From positions 1 to 64,000 of the forward strand of contig JAYEHK010000155.1 in the NCBI GenBank assembly GCA_034659475.1: 64,000 bases of DNA, read 5' to 3'. Origin of the DNA: JAYEHK01 sp034659475. Its GTDB lineage: Bacteria; Bacillota; Syntrophomonadia; Syntrophomonadales; Syntrophomonadaceae. Below the pieces are notes generated by a model. It did no database searches. It was not told where the DNA came from and was given only the letters and a program-made list of their open reading frames with translations. The translations under genes and the position numbers were made by a program. This document shows positions 26,627 to 35,815 of this stretch, one piece after another (the stretch's first letter is position 1; the number at the start of each line of letters is the position of its first letter).

Positions 26627-28126
26627 TTGAAACATATCATTTCCTTAATTCTTGCAATAACAATGACATGTTCTTTGCTGACGTATGACGTATCGGCTGC
26701 GAACAATTCTGTAAGTATTACAATCCCGTCGTTCCAAGTGACTGTTAATGACCGAACCGTTGACAGCACACAGCTGCAGTATCCCCTGATCGTTTACAAC
26801 GACATTACATATTTTCCTCTAACATGGAAATGGTGCCGTGAACTGGGGCTGGCTTCCAGCTACACCAACGAAGATGGTCTGTATATTGCTAACTATACCT
26901 CTGAAAGTCAAGATACATTGGATGATGGCAGCTATCAGGCAGCGGGCACCCAATATACTGCCGTAATTCCCATTTATCCGGTTTATATCAATGGACAGCA
27001 AATTGACAATAACAAGGAAGAGTATCCGCTTCTTAATTTCCGTAATATCACCTATTTCCCTCTGACCTGGCGTTTTGTCGCAGATGAATTTGGCTGGGAC
27101 GAATCCTGGAGCAATACGTCCGGCTATAAACTGTATACGCACGGCAGCGCAGCAGAATATCCTCCAGGTACGCATTACTATAGTGAAAGCTTCTTTCCGC
27201 TGGAAAACTACCGGGACTACTTAATCACGGAGAAGGTGCGTGAAGAGCGGTCTATCAATACCCAGCCTAGCGAACATGGAACCTATAGTGACAAGTATGA
27301 AGGCAGAACGTACAGCTATTACAAACTGGACTATGCCACCGACACACTGACCCAAACTGCGTCTGAAGAAACAGCAGACACACCATATAATTCGGGTGCT
27401 GTCAGTGGCGAAAACGTTGATGATTTGTTCTGCGGGAACAGCAGCATCCTTTGCTTCAAAGACAGCCCATTACTGGATCTGACAGAAGATGCCGGGACTG
27501 GCAACGCCATTGACAGAGTGTATGCGACAAAGCATTCCATTAATGGTATGACCGTTTACATGACTTTTGTGCTGTTCACACAAGACAACAGAAGCATCCC
27601 GGCTCCATATACGCCGCGTAAGTACTACGCATTTATCGACAAGGGTGATGGCGTTCTGCATCAGGTGGATAGCTGGCCCACAGATCAGATTCTGTCGGCG
27701 GTCTATCCCTGCGGAACAGATGGTGTCTATCTCTGCTCAACCGGTCGTATCTTTGGGAGCACCCGCTATAACAATGGGAGGGGCTGGATCTGCATCGTCA
27801 ACGCTGACTTTTCAGTGACAACACTGAATGGACGGTGGGAAGATTGGAATAGTCTTGATGCTGTTGGAATGGATGATGCAGGTAACCTGTATCTCCTGAA
27901 TACCTGGTTTCCTGACTATGACCTTGCAAACAGAACACAGGGTACTGTAAGCCCCATCAACGACGGCTATTTCCGCCTTAGTTTAGACGGTAAGCTTACA
28001 AAGATCTATCCCTTTGTTAAGGCAGATCAGATATTTGTTACCCCTTCCGGTGAAATCTACATTGATGCAGATTGGATTGATCCAATATTGCATTTGCAGA
28101 CCGGTACATGGATCAAGCCGGATTAA
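26627..28126 (+). CDS. secreted protein with two copper-amine-oxidase-N-like domains, function unknown
   Basis: The preferred start is the TTG at 26627, 7-9 nt after AAAGGATG, giving about 499 residues with a clean signal peptide (LKHIISLILAITMTCSLLTY..., cleavage near VSA|ANN). The longer frame from 26549 begins inside a repeat hairpin. Two similar domains follow: VNDRTVDSTQLQYPLIVYND with ITYFPLTW (about 40-100), and YINGQQIDNNKEEYPLLNFRN with ITYFPLTW (about 125-180). This is the pattern of stalk domains in Clostridial extracellular proteins. The remaining 300 residues are beta-rich with propeller-like strands (GVYLCSTGRIFG, GNLYLLNTWF). No anchor or catalytic motif was recognised. It is monocistronic. 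Confidence 0.7.
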   Translation: MKHIISLILAITMTCSLLTYDVSAANNSVSITIPSFQVTVNDRTVDSTQLQYPLIVYNDITYFPLTWKWCRELGLASSYTNEDGLYIANYTSESQDTLDDGSYQAAGTQYTAVIPIYPVYINGQQIDNNKEEYPLLNFRNITYFPLTWRFVADEFGWDESWSNTSGYKLYTHGSAAEYPPGTHYYSESFFPLENYRDYLITEKVREERSINTQPSEHGTYSDKYEGRTYSYYKLDYATDTLTQTASEETADTPYNSGAVSGENVDDLFCGNSSILCFKDSPLLDLTEDAGTGNAIDRVYATKHSINGMTVYMTFVLFTQDNRSIPAPYTPRKYYAFIDKGDGVLHQVDSWPTDQILSAVYPCGTDGVYLCSTGRIFGSTRYNNGRGWICIVNADFSVTTLNGRWEDWNSLDAVGMDDAGNLYLLNTWFPDYDLANRTQGTVSPINDGYFRLSLDGKLTKIYPFVKADQIFVTPSGEIYIDADWIDPILHLQTGTWIKPD

Positions 28127-28162
28127 CTGATGTTAGTAAAAGAATGATTGAAACAGCTTAGG

Positions 28163-28181
28163 GGGACGGATGAACCGTCCC
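28163..28181. repeat. hairpin GGGACGG/CCGTCCC (terminator-like)
   Basis: GGGACGGATGAACCGTCCC followed by TCTTTCTT. It belongs to the hairpin family and sits between convergent genes, where it could stop transcription from the left. Confidence 0.55.
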
Positions 28182-28230
28182 TCTTTCTTCCCCGAAAGAA
28201 CGTCCCGGTGTAACCGGTGTAATCTGTCTG

Positions 28231-30306
28231 TTAAATTGTAAACTCCGCAGCCAAATTGTATTTGTCATAGTCCCCTGTACCTCGAAAATCCGATATGTTT
28301 TTCACTATGCGGTATTCACCTGTGTCCAGACTGCCATAAAGCCAGTCCCAGTCGACTGCCCATTCGCCATCGTCTCCAGGAGCCAAATCATAAGCAATAT
28401 CATTAAATCCATAGTCGCCATCTATAATGACAGGGACCTGATACCAGCTTCCATTGAGTTTCTTTTCCAGGCAAAAGTATTCACCATAGTCACACTTCCT
28501 GCTAGAGTTATTCTGAAATGCTACTATCACACCGGTTGTGGAAACTGTTCCTTTTTTTACATTCATAGTAACGCCATCAAAGTTGTTAACAGTTTGATAT
28601 GTTGTAGATTTCCAGTAAGTTGGCTGGACAGGTCGGCTTGAAACAAGATCAACCCCAACAAACTCATCAAGTGAAACTTGTAGACCAAGTTCCTCGTTTA
28701 CGTATTCAAGAGCAACCTCCAAAGGATTTAAAAGATATGGTTTATGTCCGTCATCACATTGTTTTTGCAAATCATTATAATAATCCATCGTCATGACATC
28801 AGTCTTAGGAGTAACATAATACACATTACCGTTTCCGTCCATCCAGCGCTCTACACACCAAATTCCAAAGTCTCCCTGAACAACCGGTTGAGATAAAACC
28901 AGTTGGCAGATTTCTCCGTTCGACCAGGGAAATTTCACAACCATACGATTTCCTTCATACGTTTCGTGGGGCAGCAGACCCTTTCCTTCAAGGAATATAC
29001 GAAGAGCCGTTTGCTGTCCTGCAAGTGTGGTAAAATCACCTTCCCCACTCCGAATACATCCTAAATACTGTGGTTTTGATCCTTCATAAGAAAAAATCAA
29101 CATAGGCTTACCCATACTTGCATCTTCCGTAATCCACCCATCTACTGCATTCATGCCGCCCGGAAAGATCGCCTTGCTTATATCAGCAGGTTTTATACGA
29201 TATTCAAGACGCCAAATTTCCAAAGGTGATGAAAATAGTTCGTCAAATGATGCTATTTTTTCAAGCTTCGTAATTTTGCTGTCAATAATCTTGACACTAT
29301 TTCCTTCGTATTCTTCGTAAGTTGTAATTCGCTGCTCCATAAATTGATTGGCATAATCCTCTACGGTTAATTGTTCTTCTTGTGGATTACTCATTAGTCC
29401 CACACAGATTGCTGCCACTGCAATTACGGCCGCGACAACAACCCAGAATGCAGGCTTCTTGTAGTTTAATATATTCATTATGCGTCCTTTCGTATTGTTC
29501 TCCCCAAAGGCAAGCGGACAACCACCTATAATTCGCCTGCCTGTGGACAGTGCTAAAAGAGAGGTTGAATAGTCCTTTTTAATCTCATTGCCCATCTGCT
29601 TAATAACACTTTCATCGCAGGATAGCTCCATATCCTCGCTCATAAGGAAGAAAGCAACCCAAACCAGCGGATTAAACCAGTGAACACACAGCACCAAAAA
29701 CGCAAATAACTTTATTACATGGTCAAATCTTTTAATGTGAGTTTGTTCGTGCTTAATAATATAGACTTTTTCATTTTCAGAAAGGCTTGTCGGAAGATAA
29801 ATCCCAGGCTTGATCAGACCAAAAACAAAAGGTGTTTTTATGCCATTCATTTCATATACATTCTCGAAAACTGGTTTTGCAGATTTCAATTGGAGATACA
29901 GCCTTATCGCTGTAAAAATACTGTATATAAGTAATAAAGCAATACCAAAGAGCCATACTGCTTCCCCCAAAGTAATCCATATCTGCATAGGGTTTGCACT
30001 GGCACCAACGACAGGTGCAGGCAAGGATTGATTGGCCGCCTGGTCTACTAATGTAATACCACTATGAATCTGTGGGGTCTGCGAATACATAATATTATGC
30101 GGTACAGTTTGTGTATTGATAGGAATAAGGCTGAATATGCTTTCAAAGGAAAACGGGCATATAAGTCTGAACAACACCGCAGACCAAAGTGCATACGAAA
30201 AAATCTTGGGTGCTTTTTTAAGCAGCAGCCGTGCCACGATAACAAACAAAATAACATAGCAAGACGTAATGCTCATGTTTAGAATTTGCAGAAACAACTC
30301 TTCCAC
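28231..30306 (-). CDS. M56-family (BlaR1/MecR1-like) membrane metallopeptidase with large C-terminal extension
   Basis: 691 residues. N-terminal membrane helices (about 8-30, 37-60, 110-135) lead to the peptidase M56 core with KHEQTHIKRFDH (HExxH, about 186-197), a downstream helix pair and SEDMELSCDESVIKQMG (about 224-240). A last membrane helix (FWVVVAAVIAVAAICVGLM, about 288-306) is followed by some 380 extracellular residues that are not a penicillin-binding domain. The final 130 residues look Ig-like (TGVIVAFQNNSSRKCDYGEYF). It starts 3 bp after the blaI-like gene, so the two are coupled. The peptidase would inactivate the repressor when the outer domain senses a signal; the ligand is unknown. 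Confidence 0.88.
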   Translation of the reverse strand: MEELFLQILNMSITSCYVILFVIVARLLLKKAPKIFSYALWSAVLFRLICPFSFESIFSLIPINTQTVPHNIMYSQTPQIHSGITLVDQAANQSLPAPVVGASANPMQIWITLGEAVWLFGIALLLIYSIFTAIRLYLQLKSAKPVFENVYEMNGIKTPFVFGLIKPGIYLPTSLSENEKVYIIKHEQTHIKRFDHVIKLFAFLVLCVHWFNPLVWVAFFLMSEDMELSCDESVIKQMGNEIKKDYSTSLLALSTGRRIIGGCPLAFGENNTKGRIMNILNYKKPAFWVVVAAVIAVAAICVGLMSNPQEEQLTVEDYANQFMEQRITTYEEYEGNSVKIIDSKITKLEKIASFDELFSSPLEIWRLEYRIKPADISKAIFPGGMNAVDGWITEDASMGKPMLIFSYEGSKPQYLGCIRSGEGDFTTLAGQQTALRIFLEGKGLLPHETYEGNRMVVKFPWSNGEICQLVLSQPVVQGDFGIWCVERWMDGNGNVYYVTPKTDVMTMDYYNDLQKQCDDGHKPYLLNPLEVALEYVNEELGLQVSLDEFVGVDLVSSRPVQPTYWKSTTYQTVNNFDGVTMNVKKGTVSTTGVIVAFQNNSSRKCDYGEYFCLEKKLNGSWYQVPVIIDGDYGFNDIAYDLAPGDDGEWAVDWDWLYGSLDTGEYRIVKNISDFRGTGDYDKYNLAAEFTI

Positions 30307-30308
30307 AG

Positions 30309-30671
30309 TTATCCCTCCTTATGATCATTGATTAGCTTTTGCAGCTCATCAATTTCCTTATCGCTTAGCCTTTTGCTTCTTGTGAATGCAGCCAAAAATT
30401 TCGGCAGAGAACCCTCAAAGGTTTCCTCCACAAACTGCTTGCTTTGCCCGGCATAAAACTCATCTTTTTTTATGAGAGCAGATACAGTGCCACCTTTATT
30501 TTCAAAAATTCCTTTGCCCTCAAGTCGTTTTAGCATAGTATAAGTGGTTGACTTCTTCCAGCTTAGTTCTGCCTCACACAGCTTAACCAAGTTTCCCGAT
30601 GGGATAGGCTCATGCGCCCAAATAATATCTGCAAATCTGGCTTCCATATCGGTAAGTTTATATTCTTTCAT
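30309..30671 (-). CDS. BlaI/MecI/CopY-family transcriptional repressor
   Basis: 120 residues from the ATG at 30671, with AAAGGAG about 9 nt upstream. The upstream in-frame extension crosses the promoter and is not used. The winged helix (LTDMEARFADIIWAHEPIPS, then LVKLCEAELSWKKSTTYTMLKRLEGKGIFEN, about 6-65) is typical, followed by a helical dimerisation part (FVEETFEGSLPKFLAAFTR). Members repress their own operon and are cleaved or inactivated by the M56 partner. Inverted TACAAGTT/AACTTGTA sites lie within and just downstream of its promoter. Confidence 0.92.
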   Translation of the reverse strand: MKEYKLTDMEARFADIIWAHEPIPSGNLVKLCEAELSWKKSTTYTMLKRLEGKGIFENKGGTVSALIKKDEFYAGQSKQFVEETFEGSLPKFLAAFTRSKRLSDKEIDELQKLINDHKEG

Positions 30672-30689
30672 TCTGTTCAGCTCCTTTGG

Positions 30690-30747
30690 GTCTACAAGTT
30701 TTAGACTAACACATTCATAGTTTATAACTTGTAGACTGTTTTGACAA
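30690..30747 (-). promoter_or_regulatory. promoter with embedded BlaI-type operator
   Basis: Minus strand: TTGTCA (30747-30742), a 17-nt spacer and TAAACT (30724-30719). GTCTACAAGTT lies within the spacer, and an inverted copy (AACTTGTAGAC on the minus strand) lies just past the predicted start at 30690-30700. TACA...TGTA half-sites are the usual BlaI/MecI recognition pattern. Confidence 0.75.
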
Positions 30748-30835
30748 GAGGATGTTACACCGGTATAACCCGGAATGGTTTTTGTTGGTGGCGGAAATAC
30801 TAAACAAACAGACCTATAAGGATGAGGTGAAAAGA

Positions 30836-31912
30836 ATGAATCAATCACGATTAAGAAAGCTAATACCATTCCTTCTTATAGCCAGCTTACTATGGCTTCC
30901 CGGCTGCACAGGACAGTCAGCGCAGAAACCGGCCAAGAAACCAATTGATACAACCCAGCAAAAAACGGCTCCTCCAGCTCAAATGCAGATCATGCTGACA
31001 GGAGAGGAAAGATTGCTTGAGAATCTGCTGCAACAGGCTGAAAAAGAGAAATTAGCCTCTAAGCAGGCTGCCGCCGAGGCCAAATTGAAAGCAGAGCAAG
31101 AAGCATTAACCAAAGCCCGGGCGGAGGCACTCGCCAAACAAAAGGCAGAACAAGAAGCCCAAGCCAGGCAAAAAGCGGAGCAGGAAGCCCAGGCAAAACA
31201 AAAGGCCCGGGAAGAGACCCAAAATAATAATAAAGCACAGCCAGTGATGCCAGGTACTCCAACGCCGGAAGCCCAGGAAACTCCGCAAAACCAACAAAAT
31301 AATTCTGTTTCTGTTCCTTCCATGACAGAACCGGTACTGGCCCAGGGCAGCCAGAATTCTTCCTTCTGGCCGGTAGCTGCCCAGTCAGTGCAAAAACTCA
31401 ATCAGAATTGGAATGCACTGGAGCCCCAGGCAGACGAAGCCGGTTTGAACACAACCCAGCGGAACAATATCAAAAAAGCGCTTGATGACTTAACTGCTGC
31501 AGTAAACGCTCAAAATACTGAAAAAAGTTTGATGGCAGCCATTGAATTATTCAGACAATCAGGCAATCTTGCAAATGTATTCAGTTACCCGGTCCCTTCC
31601 GAATATTTTCAGTTAAACTATGCAATCATGATGTCAGCCTTGGAATCAGAAAAAATGGAATGGTCAGCAGCAGAAGCCCGCATTCCCAGAATACAGTCTG
31701 CCTGGAAAGCGGTTAAAGCTGCTGCAAAGGGCGAAAATGCAAGCTTAATGAATCAAACTGAATTATCGATTCGCGATTATGAACAGGCCATTCGCAATAA
31801 ACAAGCGAAAATCATTTCAACCAAAGCAGAAGTCGCATGGCAGAATTTGAAGGCCGTTAAAGATGCGCTTATAGAAATGGGTACCTCGACTGCCGGAAAG
31901 ACAGGAGAGTAA
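30836..31912 (+). CDS. coiled-coil lipoprotein, function unknown
   Basis: 359 residues from the ATG at 30836, after GGATGAGGTG. The open frame extends upstream, but the lipoprotein signal starts here: MNQSRLRKLIPFLLIASLLW followed by the lipobox LPGC (Cys about 24). A long charged Ala/Glu/Lys/Gln coiled coil (about 65-130) contains near-repeats of AKQKAEQEAQA. A Pro/Gln/Asn-rich linker (about 135-175) precedes a helical C-terminal domain (about 185-350). It is probably anchored on the outside of the cytoplasmic membrane. It is divergent from the blaI-like gene, and its promoter may share the operator region. Confidence 0.8.
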   Translation: MNQSRLRKLIPFLLIASLLWLPGCTGQSAQKPAKKPIDTTQQKTAPPAQMQIMLTGEERLLENLLQQAEKEKLASKQAAAEAKLKAEQEALTKARAEALAKQKAEQEAQARQKAEQEAQAKQKAREETQNNNKAQPVMPGTPTPEAQETPQNQQNNSVSVPSMTEPVLAQGSQNSSFWPVAAQSVQKLNQNWNALEPQADEAGLNTTQRNNIKKALDDLTAAVNAQNTEKSLMAAIELFRQSGNLANVFSYPVPSEYFQLNYAIMMSALESEKMEWSAAEARIPRIQSAWKAVKAAAKGENASLMNQTELSIRDYEQAIRNKQAKIISTKAEVAWQNLKAVKDALIEMGTSTAGKTGE

Positions 31913-31944
31913 GAGCGTGTACGTGTAACCTAGTATTATTAAAA

Positions 31945-31985
31945 AAGCTGTTGACCTCAAACATGTCAACAGCTTCTGTTTTATT
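31945..31985 (+). terminator. intrinsic terminator after the lipoprotein gene
   Basis: AAGCTGTTGAC and GTCAACAGCTT form an 11-bp stem, followed by CTGTTTTATTTTT. Confidence 0.85.
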
Positions 31986-32083
31986 TTTAACTGTTTAAAC
32001 AAATAGCTTGAAATGGCATCATCCGATCAAAAGGTATTTTGTGCTTAACATATTCCCTTTTTCATTGCATTATCTGATTGTCT

Positions 32084-33637
32084 TTACACAATTTTTGTTG
32101 TCCATTCCTCTAGATTCCAGATATCTGATACGATATCCTGATAAAATTCAGGCTCATGACTCACTAACAGCATCGTGCCGTGAAACTCTGACAACGCAGT
32201 TTTCAGTGCTTCCTTGGCATGCACGTCAAGATGATTGGTCGGCTCATCAAGAACCAATAAATTCATATTTCGAAGCATCAGCTTGCATAATCTTACCTTG
32301 GCATTTTCACCGCCGCTGAGCACTTTCATCGGACTTTCTATGTGTTCGGCAGTCAGCCCGCATTTAGCCAGAGCACGGCGTACCTCCGCATTCGTCATGG
32401 AAGGGAATTCCTTCCATATTTCCTCATGCGCTGTATGTCTTCCTGCAGCTTCCTCTTGCTCAAAATAACCGGTTTCAACAAACGTATCAAGCTCAATCGT
32501 TCCCGCTATTGGCGGCTGAATGCCCAGTAATGTTTTGAGCAAAGTGGATTTTCCCAAGCCGTTGACACCCTTCACGGCAATTTTTTGTCCTCTCTCAAGC
32601 CGTAAATTAAGCGGAGCGGTGAGTGGTTCCTCATAACCGAGGACAAGATCTTTTGCCTCAATAACGATTTTTCCGGTGGTCCGAGCTGAAGAAAATGAAA
32701 AAGTCGGCTTTATCTTTTCCCTGCCCAGCTCAATGATATCCATCTTATCCAGCTTCTTTTGGCGGCTCTTTGCCATATTGGTGGTGGCAACTCTTGCTTT
32801 GTTGCGGGCAATAAAATCCTCCAGGTGTGAAATCTCTTTTTGCTGCTTATCATAGGCCTGTTCAAGCTGGCGTTTTTTCAGCTCACTCATTACAACAAAG
32901 TTATCATAATCACCTTTATAGCGCGTCAGTATTGCATTTTCAACATGATACACAACATTAACCACAGAATTGAGAAAAGGAATATCATGGGAGACTAAAA
33001 TGAAGGCGTTTTCATAATTTTGCAGCAGGTTAGTCAGCCACACAATATGATTCTCATCTAAGAAATTGGTGGGTTCATCTAAAATCAAAATCTTAGGATT
33101 CTCTAATAAAAGCTTGGTTAACAACACTTTTGTGCGCTGCCCTCCGCTGAGGTCTCCCACATCTCTGTCCAGACCAATATCGCCAAGGCCCAGACCGTTG
33201 GCGTACTCTTCTATGCGGGCATCGAGCATATAAAAGCCGCTGTTTTCCAGCATTTCCTGTATTTCTCCAACATCCTCGAGCATGGCAGTCATTTTCTCCT
33301 CACTGCAATGTGACATTCGGTCGTACATTTCCAGCATTTCCTGTTCTTTCAGGTACATATCAGTAAATGCCTCGCGCAGCACGTCACGGATTGTTTTCCC
33401 TTTGGTCAGGGTGCTGCTTTGGTCAAGGTAGCCGGTCGTGATGTGTTTGCACCAACTCACCTTTCCCTCATCAGGCATTAGTTTGCCGGTAATTATGTTG
33501 AGAAAGGTGGACTTCCCCTCGCCATTTGCTCCAACGAGGCCCACGTGCTCACCATTTAACAGTCGAAATGATGCTTTTTCTAAAAGATTCCGTGGACCAA
33601 ATCCATAGGATACATTTTCTACATTCAAAATGCTCAT
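32084..33637 (-). CDS. ABC-F family ATPase
   Basis: 517 residues from the ATG at 33637, which follows GGAGG by 6 nt. There are two ABC modules without membrane helices. Walker A motifs are GANGEGKST (about 34-42) and GVNGLGKST (about 354-362). Signatures are LSGGQRTKV (about 151) and LSGGENAKV (about 439). Walker B motifs are ILILDEPTNFLD and LLVLDEPTNHLD. The linker (about 235-300) is rich in charged residues (QAYDKQQKEISHLEDFIARNK). ABC-F proteins act on the ribosome E site, either as translation factors (Uup/YbiT/YkpA type) or as antibiotic-protection proteins; which applies here is not clear. The gene stands alone, and no attenuator was recognised upstream. Confidence 0.92.
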   Translation of the reverse strand: MSILNVENVSYGFGPRNLLEKASFRLLNGEHVGLVGANGEGKSTFLNIITGKLMPDEGKVSWCKHITTGYLDQSSTLTKGKTIRDVLREAFTDMYLKEQEMLEMYDRMSHCSEEKMTAMLEDVGEIQEMLENSGFYMLDARIEEYANGLGLGDIGLDRDVGDLSGGQRTKVLLTKLLLENPKILILDEPTNFLDENHIVWLTNLLQNYENAFILVSHDIPFLNSVVNVVYHVENAILTRYKGDYDNFVVMSELKKRQLEQAYDKQQKEISHLEDFIARNKARVATTNMAKSRQKKLDKMDIIELGREKIKPTFSFSSARTTGKIVIEAKDLVLGYEEPLTAPLNLRLERGQKIAVKGVNGLGKSTLLKTLLGIQPPIAGTIELDTFVETGYFEQEEAAGRHTAHEEIWKEFPSMTNAEVRRALAKCGLTAEHIESPMKVLSGGENAKVRLCKLMLRNMNLLVLDEPTNHLDVHAKEALKTALSEFHGTMLLVSHEPEFYQDIVSDIWNLEEWTTKIV

Positions 33638-33818
33638 GAGTGCCTCCAACAAATATTATAATCTCTTATATATAAACACAAATTTTTTAATAAACCTACT
33701 AAAATTCTTTCATTATTAGATGAAATTTTCCACACTGGATAACTCACTAGGATCAGCGTGGCCAAAGGGTATTTTATCACATATTTGCAAAGTGGAAAGC
33801 ACAAGGAAATATCTGCAC

Positions 33819-33853
33819 TAAAAAAACCACTTTGAAACAACCTTCAAAGTGGT
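33819..33853 (-). terminator. intrinsic terminator of dapA
   Basis: On the minus strand, ACCACTTTGAA and TTCAAAGTGGT are followed by TTTTTTTAG, 21 bp after the dapA stop. Confidence 0.85.
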
Positions 33854-33874
33854 CGTGCATTGAGGTGTAAGTCA

Positions 33875-34753
33875 TTAAAATCCGTAATCCACCATGACCT
33901 GCTTAAGAACCTCCAGATTCTCTTCACCCATTTCTACGAGCGGCATGCGACCAATACCCACATTCATTCCGATTAAGTTAAGCGCTGCCTTAATAGGAAT
34001 GGGGCTTACTTCAATAAAGATCGCTTTGATTAGATTCAGTGCGCGAAGCTGAATTTTCCTGGCCTCTTCCACATCACCGGCCAGGTACCTAGCTGTCATT
34101 TCATGAAAATCTCTGGGAATCAAATTGGCTGTGGTTGAAATAACCCCTTTTGCTCCTAATGACATCATCGGTACCACAATTCCGTCATCACCTGAGTAAA
34201 TGGTGAAATCTTCTCCGCATAAATTCACAATATCTCCAACCTGGCTGAAATTGCATTCTTTAATGGCAACAATATTATCAATCAAAGACAGCTCTTTGAC
34301 TGTCGCAGGATTAATATTGAGATTGGTTCTGCCCGGTACATTGTATAGTATGATGGGGATTTTAACACAGTCGGCGATGGCTTTATAGTGCTCGTAAAGC
34401 CCCTTTTGGGTGGTTTTATTATAATAAGGAGTAACTGATAGAATCCCATCAGCCCCGGCTGCTTCAACTGCCTGGGATAATTGAACCCCATGACGGGTAT
34501 CGTTGCTGCCAGCCCCTGCAATAACCGGGACTCTCTTGCCTACTTTCTCAACCGTAAATTTAACCGCAGATACCTGTTCCTCGTCTGTCAGGGTACTCAC
34601 TTCGCCGGTAGTTCCGCAAATAACGATAGCATCGATGCCATTGCCAATCTGGAATTCAATAAGCTCTGCCAGTTTATCGTAATCTACTACATCATTTTTA
34701 AAGGGCGTAATAATAGCTACAGCTGAACCGGTAAACAGAATCGGTTTACTCAT
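33875..34753 (-). CDS. dapA: 4-hydroxy-tetrahydrodipicolinate synthase
   Basis: 292 residues from the ATG at 34753, after AAGGAAGG; an in-frame upstream ATG would overlap that site. Motifs of the class I aldolase family: CGTTGEVSTL (about 44-53), GAGSNDT (about 80-86), the catalytic tyrosine in YNVPGRT (about 133) and the Schiff-base lysine in VAIKECNFS (about 161). It condenses pyruvate with aspartate semialdehyde, the first step of lysine and diaminopimelate synthesis. It is monocistronic with its own terminator, 170 bp from a divergent LysR-type gene that may regulate it. Confidence 0.93.
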   Translation of the reverse strand: MSKPILFTGSAVAIITPFKNDVVDYDKLAELIEFQIGNGIDAIVICGTTGEVSTLTDEEQVSAVKFTVEKVGKRVPVIAGAGSNDTRHGVQLSQAVEAAGADGILSVTPYYNKTTQKGLYEHYKAIADCVKIPIILYNVPGRTNLNINPATVKELSLIDNIVAIKECNFSQVGDIVNLCGEDFTIYSGDDGIVVPMMSLGAKGVISTTANLIPRDFHEMTARYLAGDVEEARKIQLRALNLIKAIFIEVSPIPIKAALNLIGMNVGIGRMPLVEMGEENLEVLKQVMVDYGF

Positions 34754-34923
34754 AGTAATCCTTCCTTTCATTGAGACATTCTGTTATAACATAAATATTC
34801 TGATCTAGGCTGAGAATGGACTTTTGTTTATATTTACAGTACCATCATATTAATATACAGTAAAATAGATTGGTTTGATTATTTTAATCATTTATATTGA
34901 TAATTAAACATTGGGGAAAACTT

Positions 34924-35805
34924 ATGGAATTAAGACAGCTTAAAATATTTGTTACCGTTGCAGAGGAGAAGAGCTTTACCCGAGCTGCACAAAAAATGGG
35001 TTATGCTCAGTCAAATATTACAACCCAGGTGCGGCTATTGGAAGAGGAATTTGGGACTAGGCTTTTTGAGCGTTTGGGAAAAAAAATAGCGCTGACACCA
35101 GATGGGGAAAAGCTTCTGTATCATGCGAAAAGGCTGCTCCGGTATGCTTCCGAAGTTCAGGAAGCTATGACCAGCTCAACCGAACCCAATGGTATCATTA
35201 ATATCGGCATTGCCGAATCATTATGCCTGTTTAAACTGCCTGCTCTTTTAAAAAAATACAGCATTCTCTATCCCCAGGTAAAGCTAGTAATACGCCAGGG
35301 TACACCCCTTGATTTTGCCCGATGGCTGCGCGACAATACCATTGATGTGGCCTTTTCTTTGGATCAGGTTATAAATGATGCCGATCTGATCACCAAAATA
35401 TTATGTGAAGAGCCCATGATTATTGTAGGTAACAATGAGCACCCTTTAATCGCTAAAGGCTATATCGAGTTAAAGGATATTGACCAGGAATCATTTATTT
35501 ATACAGAACGCAACTGCAGCTACCGATCAGTAATCGAAAACTACCTGGCAGACTCCAAAATAAAGCCAGGCTCTTCCTACGAATTTGACAGCATTGAAGC
35601 GATCAAACAGTTTGTTTTAAGCGGTTTAGGGATTGCGTTGCTGCCTTATGCAGCCGTGGAAAAAGAGTTGTCATCCGGAAACATGGTTGACCTCAGGTTG
35701 ATTGAGCCCAAAATAAAAATGTATACCCAGATTGTTTACCACAAAAATAAATGGCTGTCGCCAACCCTTTTATCGTTGCTGGATTTGGTTAATGAATATT
35801 TTTGA
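34924..35805 (+). CDS. LysR-family transcriptional regulator
   Basis: 293 residues from the ATG at 34924 (MELRQLKIFVTVAEEKSFTR), with GGGGAAAA just upstream. The N-terminal winged helix (1-60) contains AAQKMGYAQSNITTQVRLLEEEFGTRLFER, and the inducer-binding domain (about 90-290) has GIINIGIAESLCLFKLPALL. The closest style is the CysB/CbbR-like group, but the effector cannot be told. It diverges from dapA, and T-N11-A-like sites could lie in the AT-rich spacer at 34772-34923. Confidence 0.92.
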   Translation: MELRQLKIFVTVAEEKSFTRAAQKMGYAQSNITTQVRLLEEEFGTRLFERLGKKIALTPDGEKLLYHAKRLLRYASEVQEAMTSSTEPNGIINIGIAESLCLFKLPALLKKYSILYPQVKLVIRQGTPLDFARWLRDNTIDVAFSLDQVINDADLITKILCEEPMIIVGNNEHPLIAKGYIELKDIDQESFIYTERNCSYRSVIENYLADSKIKPGSSYEFDSIEAIKQFVLSGLGIALLPYAAVEKELSSGNMVDLRLIEPKIKMYTQIVYHKNKWLSPTLLSLLDLVNEYF

Positions 35806-35815
35806 ATTTCGAAGA

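Noticed and set aside
28186..28225. Additional hairpin GAACGTCCCGGTGTAACCGGTGTAA
   Set aside because: The core is present, but I could not find clean complementary arms, so it was not listed as a family member.
30752..30835. N-terminal extension of the lipoprotein frame
   Set aside because: It crosses hairpin-like repeat DNA; the ribosome site and lipoprotein signal both point to the ATG at 30836.
30672..30869. N-terminal extension of the BlaI-like frame
   Set aside because: It would place coding sequence over the promoter and operators; a good ribosome site precedes the ATG at 30671.
31059..31401. Minus-strand frames rich in Phe/Cys/Leu opposite the coiled-coil lipoprotein
   Set aside because: They are the antisense of Lys/Glu/Ala/Gln codons, with no start signals.
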